Positions 60,947 through 64,000 of a DNA stretch of 64,000 nucleotides are shown here, piece after piece. The notes beneath the pieces were generated by a model. That model was not told the origin of the DNA. It did not search any database and saw nothing but the letters and a program-made list of their open reading frames with translations. Each line of letters starts with the position of its first letter. The stretch's first letter is position 1. This DNA comes from Niastella sp. OAS944 (GTDB lineage: Bacteria > Bacteroidota > Bacteroidia > Chitinophagales > Chitinophagaceae): contig JANUBW010000009.1 of NCBI GenBank assembly GCA_024809215.1, positions 1-64,000 on the forward strand, in the 5' to 3' direction. The translations under genes were made by a program, and so were the position numbers.

Positions 60947-61604
60947 ATTTCACAAATACGTTTTTTGCTACATGTTCACTAATAGTTACTGTCGACTGGT
61001 TCTTTATCTTCAGTTCGAGCGAATTATCGAAGGCGAACTTTTTCTTTACTTCCAGCCTGGTGCCAAGGGCAATATGTTTGTGGTTCAATAATTCAAGAAT
61101 TTCTACCGATTGATCGCCAATACTACTTACTTCGGCTATTTGATTTACAGGCAGGTTTAGCAAATCAACCTGGCGGCTGATGGTATAGCGGCCCTGGCTA
61201 TCGGGAATGGGGTCGCCATGGGGGTCGGTTTTAGGGAAGCCTAAAAATTCATCGAGTCTGTCGATCAGCTTTTTGCTGCTGATGTGTTCCAGTTCTTCGG
61301 CAATTTCATGCACTTCATCCCAGCCAAAACGCAGCTTTTCAACCAGAAAAAACTCCCACAACCGGTGTTTACGAATGATCTGCAGGGCTACTTTTCGTCC
61401 TTCCGTGTTCAGTTTAAAGCCCTTATATTTTTCATACAATAATAATTTTTGCGCTTTCAGCTTCTTCAGCATATCTGTCACCGATGCAGGCCGGGTTTGC
61501 ATTTCACTGGCCACATCGTTGGTGGTAACAGTACCATGTATTTCCTGCAGGTGAAAGATGGCTTTCACGTAATTCTCTCTGCTGCTCGAATATTTGGGGA
61601 CCAT
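60933..61604 (-). CDS. mntR: DtxR/MntR-family metal-dependent repressor
   Basis: A 223-residue regulator with three domains: N-terminal winged helix (about 8-65, YVKAIFHLQEIHGTVTTNDVASEMQTRPASVTDMLKKL), a metal-binding/dimerisation domain (about 68-140, HRLWEFFLVEKLRFGWDEVHEIAEELEHI), and a C-terminal FeoA/SH3-like domain (about 150-220). His and Glu residues of the dimerisation domain (HEIAEELEH) fit the metal sites. It is first in the operon with mntH and should repress it when Mn or Fe is plentiful. No clear palindromic operator was found in the 100 bp upstream. Confidence 0.92.
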   Translation of the reverse strand: MVPKYSSSRENYVKAIFHLQEIHGTVTTNDVASEMQTRPASVTDMLKKLKAQKLLLYEKYKGFKLNTEGRKVALQIIRKHRLWEFFLVEKLRFGWDEVHEIAEELEHISSKKLIDRLDEFLGFPKTDPHGDPIPDSQGRYTISRQVDLLNLPVNQIAEVSSIGDQSVEILELLNHKHIALGTRLEVKKKFAFDNSLELKIKNQSTVTISEHVAKNVFVKYDDE

Positions 61605-61831
61605 ACTGGAGATTTCTGATTTACGATTTTGGGATTGATCTCAAAATCAGCAATTTCTTTCCTTATCTAAAATAAAATTTAGACAAATCTAAAAAATAAA
61701 TAGCCTACTTCCAAGCAATGGGTTGTTAAATACCGCGTTGTTGTGGCATTAATTTTTAGGCAGGTGTGATTAGTTTTGCAAGTGGATTTGAATGCTTACT
61801 TTTATTCATCAACAGCCTTTTGGAACCTTTT

Positions 61832-62785
61832 ATGAACAAGTACCTTTTAAGCGTAGGGTTAATTTTATTTTTATTTGCATGTAAAGACGATAAAAAAACT
61901 ATACAAGCAGGTGAGATAGTTACAGCTGCAGATTTTGTTGCCTTTTATCCTGAAGTGGAACTTCCTTTTTCAGTAGCCGATACCAACCTGGTAAAAAAAC
62001 AGAAAGACTCTAATGCCATTGACATTAAAACGTTCTCACAATTTATACCTGACAGCATTTGGCGAAAAGACTTTGGAAAGACCGCAACGCCAAAGTTCTA
62101 TGCGCTTGGCCGGGCTGTAGAAAAAGAGAAAGAGAGTTATTTGTTCACTGCTGTAGTTGCCGGCGGCAAGCGGGTGGCTTACCTGGCTTGTTTTAGCAAG
62201 GATAATAAGTTTCTGCAGGCCATGCCGGTATTGAAGACGGGATTTGAAAATTACAGTTCGGCATATGGTGCGCTCGATGCAAAATTTCAGATCACAACTT
62301 ACCACGATACAAAAAAAGCAGGCGGCGATCTGCTGTTCAAAAGGAACGTTTATTTCTACGACCGGAACGGGGATAATTTTACCCTTATTGTAACCGAACC
62401 AAATGAAGATATTATTCAGGATGTTTTCAACCCCATTGATACCCTGGCAGCCAGTCATAAATATTCGGGCGATTATGTAGAGAACGACAGAAACTTCGTT
62501 TCTATACGTGACGGAAAAAATGCTTCTGAAATAGTATTCTTTGTGCATTTTGAAAAAAACGGGGGTAAGTGTAATGGTGAGTTAAAAGGTTCTGCACGTT
62601 TTATTTCACCCACGGTGGCCCAGTTTACCAAAAGCGACAATCCCTGTGCATTGGAGTTTACCTTCAGCGGTAGTAAGGTGACTATGAAAGAAAAAGGAGG
62701 ATGTGGGTCGTACCGTGATATTCAGTGTTTTTTTAACGGAAGCTACCCGAAAAAGAAAAAGAAGGCAGCTGATGAAAAGAAGTAG
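61832..62785 (+). CDS. Hypothetical lipoprotein
   Basis: A 317-residue lipoprotein. The start at 61832 (MNKYLLSVGLILFLFAC) gives lipobox FLFAC (Cys17); the in-frame ATG 22 codons upstream does not. The mature chain begins with KDDKKTIQAGEIVTAADFVAFYPEVELPF. Strand-rich, with no catalytic motif I recognise; two C-terminal cysteines (GGCGSYRDIQC) may form a disulfide. The C-terminal part (FEKNGGKCNGELKGSARFI, then QFTKSDNPCALEFTF) resembles lipocalin-like lipid- or ligand-binding barrels in texture only. It ends in a basic tail, YPKKKKKAADEKK. The neighbours give no clue. Confidence 0.75.
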   Translation: MNKYLLSVGLILFLFACKDDKKTIQAGEIVTAADFVAFYPEVELPFSVADTNLVKKQKDSNAIDIKTFSQFIPDSIWRKDFGKTATPKFYALGRAVEKEKESYLFTAVVAGGKRVAYLACFSKDNKFLQAMPVLKTGFENYSSAYGALDAKFQITTYHDTKKAGGDLLFKRNVYFYDRNGDNFTLIVTEPNEDIIQDVFNPIDTLAASHKYSGDYVENDRNFVSIRDGKNASEIVFFVHFEKNGGKCNGELKGSARFISPTVAQFTKSDNPCALEFTFSGSKVTMKEKGGCGSYRDIQCFFNGSYPKKKKKAADEKK

Positions 62786-62903
62786 CTGATGTTACAGGCT
62801 AACATTCATTAGTTGTTAATTCCTTAATATAGCTGCATCGCCCAAGCCGGTGAATTTATAATTATACGTTATATTCGCCCCGTCTTTAGCATCTTTGTAT
62901 ATA

Positions 62904-62936
62904 ACAGAACTATTGATTTATATATATTAGTTCTGT
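62904..62936. promoter_or_regulatory. 9-bp inverted repeat upstream of the phosphorylase gene
   Basis: ACAGAACTA (62904-62912) and TAGTTCTGT (62928-62936) are perfect inverses with 24 bp between centres. They lie 23-55 bp before the ATG, next to an ATCTTTG sequence that may be a weak -7 box. This is a candidate operator for control of glycogen breakdown. Confidence 0.45.
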
Positions 62937-62958
62937 AAGCTTAAAATGAACAGTGTAT

Positions 62959-64000
62959 ATGAGTTTTACCAATTTTACAGTTCCTTATCAAATAGAAGGG
63001 AAGTACAGTAAACGAGTGGCCTATTTTTCAATGGAGTACGCAGTACATCAGCCATTGAAAATTTATAGTGGAGGTTTGGGTTTTTTATCTGGTTCGCATT
63101 TGCGCAGCGCATATGAGTTGCAACAAAATATGGTGGGCATTGGCATCTTGTGGAAGTATGGCTATTATGATCAGGCCCGTAACCAGGACCATTCCCTGCA
63201 GGTAACCTGGCTCGAAAAATATTATCATTTTTTAGAAGATACCGGTATTAAATTTCAAATAACCATTCACGATCACCTGGTGTGGGTGAAAGCGTATTAT
63301 TTGAACCCGGAAACATTTAAAACAGCGCCGCTCTTTTTGCTGAGCACTGATTTGCCAGAGAATGATCATGTTTCACAAACCATTACGCATCGTTTATACG
63401 ACGCCAACGTGGCAACCAAAGTAGCCCAGTTTATTTTATTGGGTGTTGGTGGCGCCAAGTTGATGGATGAAATAGGATTCAACCCCGACCTGTATCATTT
63501 GAACGAAGCGCATGCCGTATCATCAGTATTCTATTTATACAAGAAGTTCGGCAATAAGGTTGATGAAGTGAAGAAGCGCCTGGTGTTCACTACGCATACA
63601 CCCGAAGAAGCAGGTAATGAAAAACATGATATTCACCTTTGTCATAAAATGAGTTACTTCTGCGGGTTAAGTCTCGATGAAGTACGTAAGCTCACAGGTA
63701 TTCAGGACGATTTGTTCAACCACTCGCTGGTAGCTTTACGTTTTGCTCACCTGGCTAATGGTGTATCTAAATTGCATGGTGAAGTATCGCGCCAAATGTG
63801 GGGCAGGTATGAGAATATTTGTCCAATCATTTCAATAACCAACGCACAGAACTGGCGTTACTGGGCCGATAAACAATTGTATCGTGCTGCAGAAGAAGGT
63901 AACGATAGCTGGTGGGATGATCGCAAGAAATACCTTAAGCGCAGGGCATTTGAAATAGTGGCCGATCAAACCGGCAAATTGTTCAACCCGAATGTATTTA
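62959..64000 (+). CDS. glgP: Alpha-glucan phosphorylase (GT35), truncated by the window edge
   Basis: The first 347 residues of a glycogen/starch/maltodextrin phosphorylase, which releases glucose-1-phosphate from alpha-1,4-glucans. It belongs to the shorter bacterial/archaeal alpha-glucan phosphorylase group: VAYFSMEYAVHQPLKIYSGGLGFLSG near residue 20, LLSTDLPEND, LGVGGAKLMDEIGFNPDLYHLNEAHA, LVFTTHTPEEAGNEKHD, and SKLHGEVSRQMW. The PLP lysine lies in the missing C-terminal part. The start ATG at 62959 is preferred; another ATG at 62946 is out of frame. Confidence 0.92.
   Translation, partial: MSFTNFTVPYQIEGKYSKRVAYFSMEYAVHQPLKIYSGGLGFLSGSHLRSAYELQQNMVGIGILWKYGYYDQARNQDHSLQVTWLEKYYHFLEDTGIKFQITIHDHLVWVKAYYLNPETFKTAPLFLLSTDLPENDHVSQTITHRLYDANVATKVAQFILLGVGGAKLMDEIGFNPDLYHLNEAHAVSSVFYLYKKFGNKVDEVKKRLVFTTHTPEEAGNEKHDIHLCHKMSYFCGLSLDEVRKLTGIQDDLFNHSLVALRFAHLANGVSKLHGEVSRQMWGRYENICPIISITNAQNWRYWADKQLYRAAEEGNDSWWDDRKKYLKRRAFEIVADQTGKLFNPNVF

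Overview
The window comes from a Bacteroidota genome, most likely a soil-type Chitinophagaceae (Niastella/Chitinophaga-like; this is inference). The evidence is two SusC/SusD polysaccharide utilisation loci (PULs), an ECF sigma/FecR/STN-SusC signalling set, lipoproteins with Bacteroidota-style lipoboxes, a BshB1 bacillithiol gene, a homodimeric-type NADP isocitrate dehydrogenase, Bacteroidota -33/-7 promoters (TTTG and TAnnTTTG), and almost no Shine-Dalgarno sequences. I see no rRNA, tRNA, CRISPR array, transposase or prophage gene.

Layout. 1-10.4 kb: housekeeping and envelope genes (PBP4-type carboxypeptidase, thioesterase, DoxX, a large TPR protein with an outer-membrane barrel and an HU-like membrane protein, a methyltransferase, glutaminyl cyclase). 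10.7-21.2 kb: PUL 1, consisting of ECF sigma, FecR, SusC with STN domain, SusD, GH88 and a GH2 with the glucuronidase N-x-K motif; it points to a uronic-acid-containing glycan. 21.5-22.4 kb: a candidate structured RNA and a Nudix-derived regulator with a destroyed Nudix box. 22.6-35.1 kb: PUL 2, with an AraC regulator divergent from SusC-SusD-IPT glycan-binding protein-GH26 mannanase-SSS symporter-GH130 mannosylglucose phosphorylase-2-epimerase. This is the mannobiose epimerase/phosphorylase pathway known from Bacteroides fragilis. 35.4-48.9 kb: HAD enzyme, orphan PAS histidine kinase, MFS permease, FAD oxidoreductase, DUF4197 lipoprotein, small membrane and hypothetical proteins, lpdA, serine hydrolase, bshB1, and the agmatine-to-putrescine pair. 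48.9-50.3 kb: an AT-rich block unlike its surroundings (see below). 50.3-64 kb: thrC, LysR, Usp, GH20, icd, two tandem Crp-like regulators, mntR-mntH(Usp fusion), a lipoprotein and a truncated alpha-glucan phosphorylase.

The least explained locus is 49.16-50.23 kb. A degenerate array of about twelve units is centred on CTAA and spaced 20-21 bp apart (two helical turns), flanked by inverted copies of the same unit. It is followed directly by three tandem paralogous genes for 57-59-residue, lysine/glutamate-rich proteins that I do not recognise. These genes are short and easy to miss, and nothing nearby explains them.

A second pattern is window-wide. Many gaps between genes contain a short word repeated in tandem and then, in many cases, repeated again in inverted orientation, giving perfect 13-23 bp stems. 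The same words (for example GTTGATAAGTTGAT, AGTTCTTAGTTTTTAG, GCTAATGTG, CCATTCA) recur at distant gaps.
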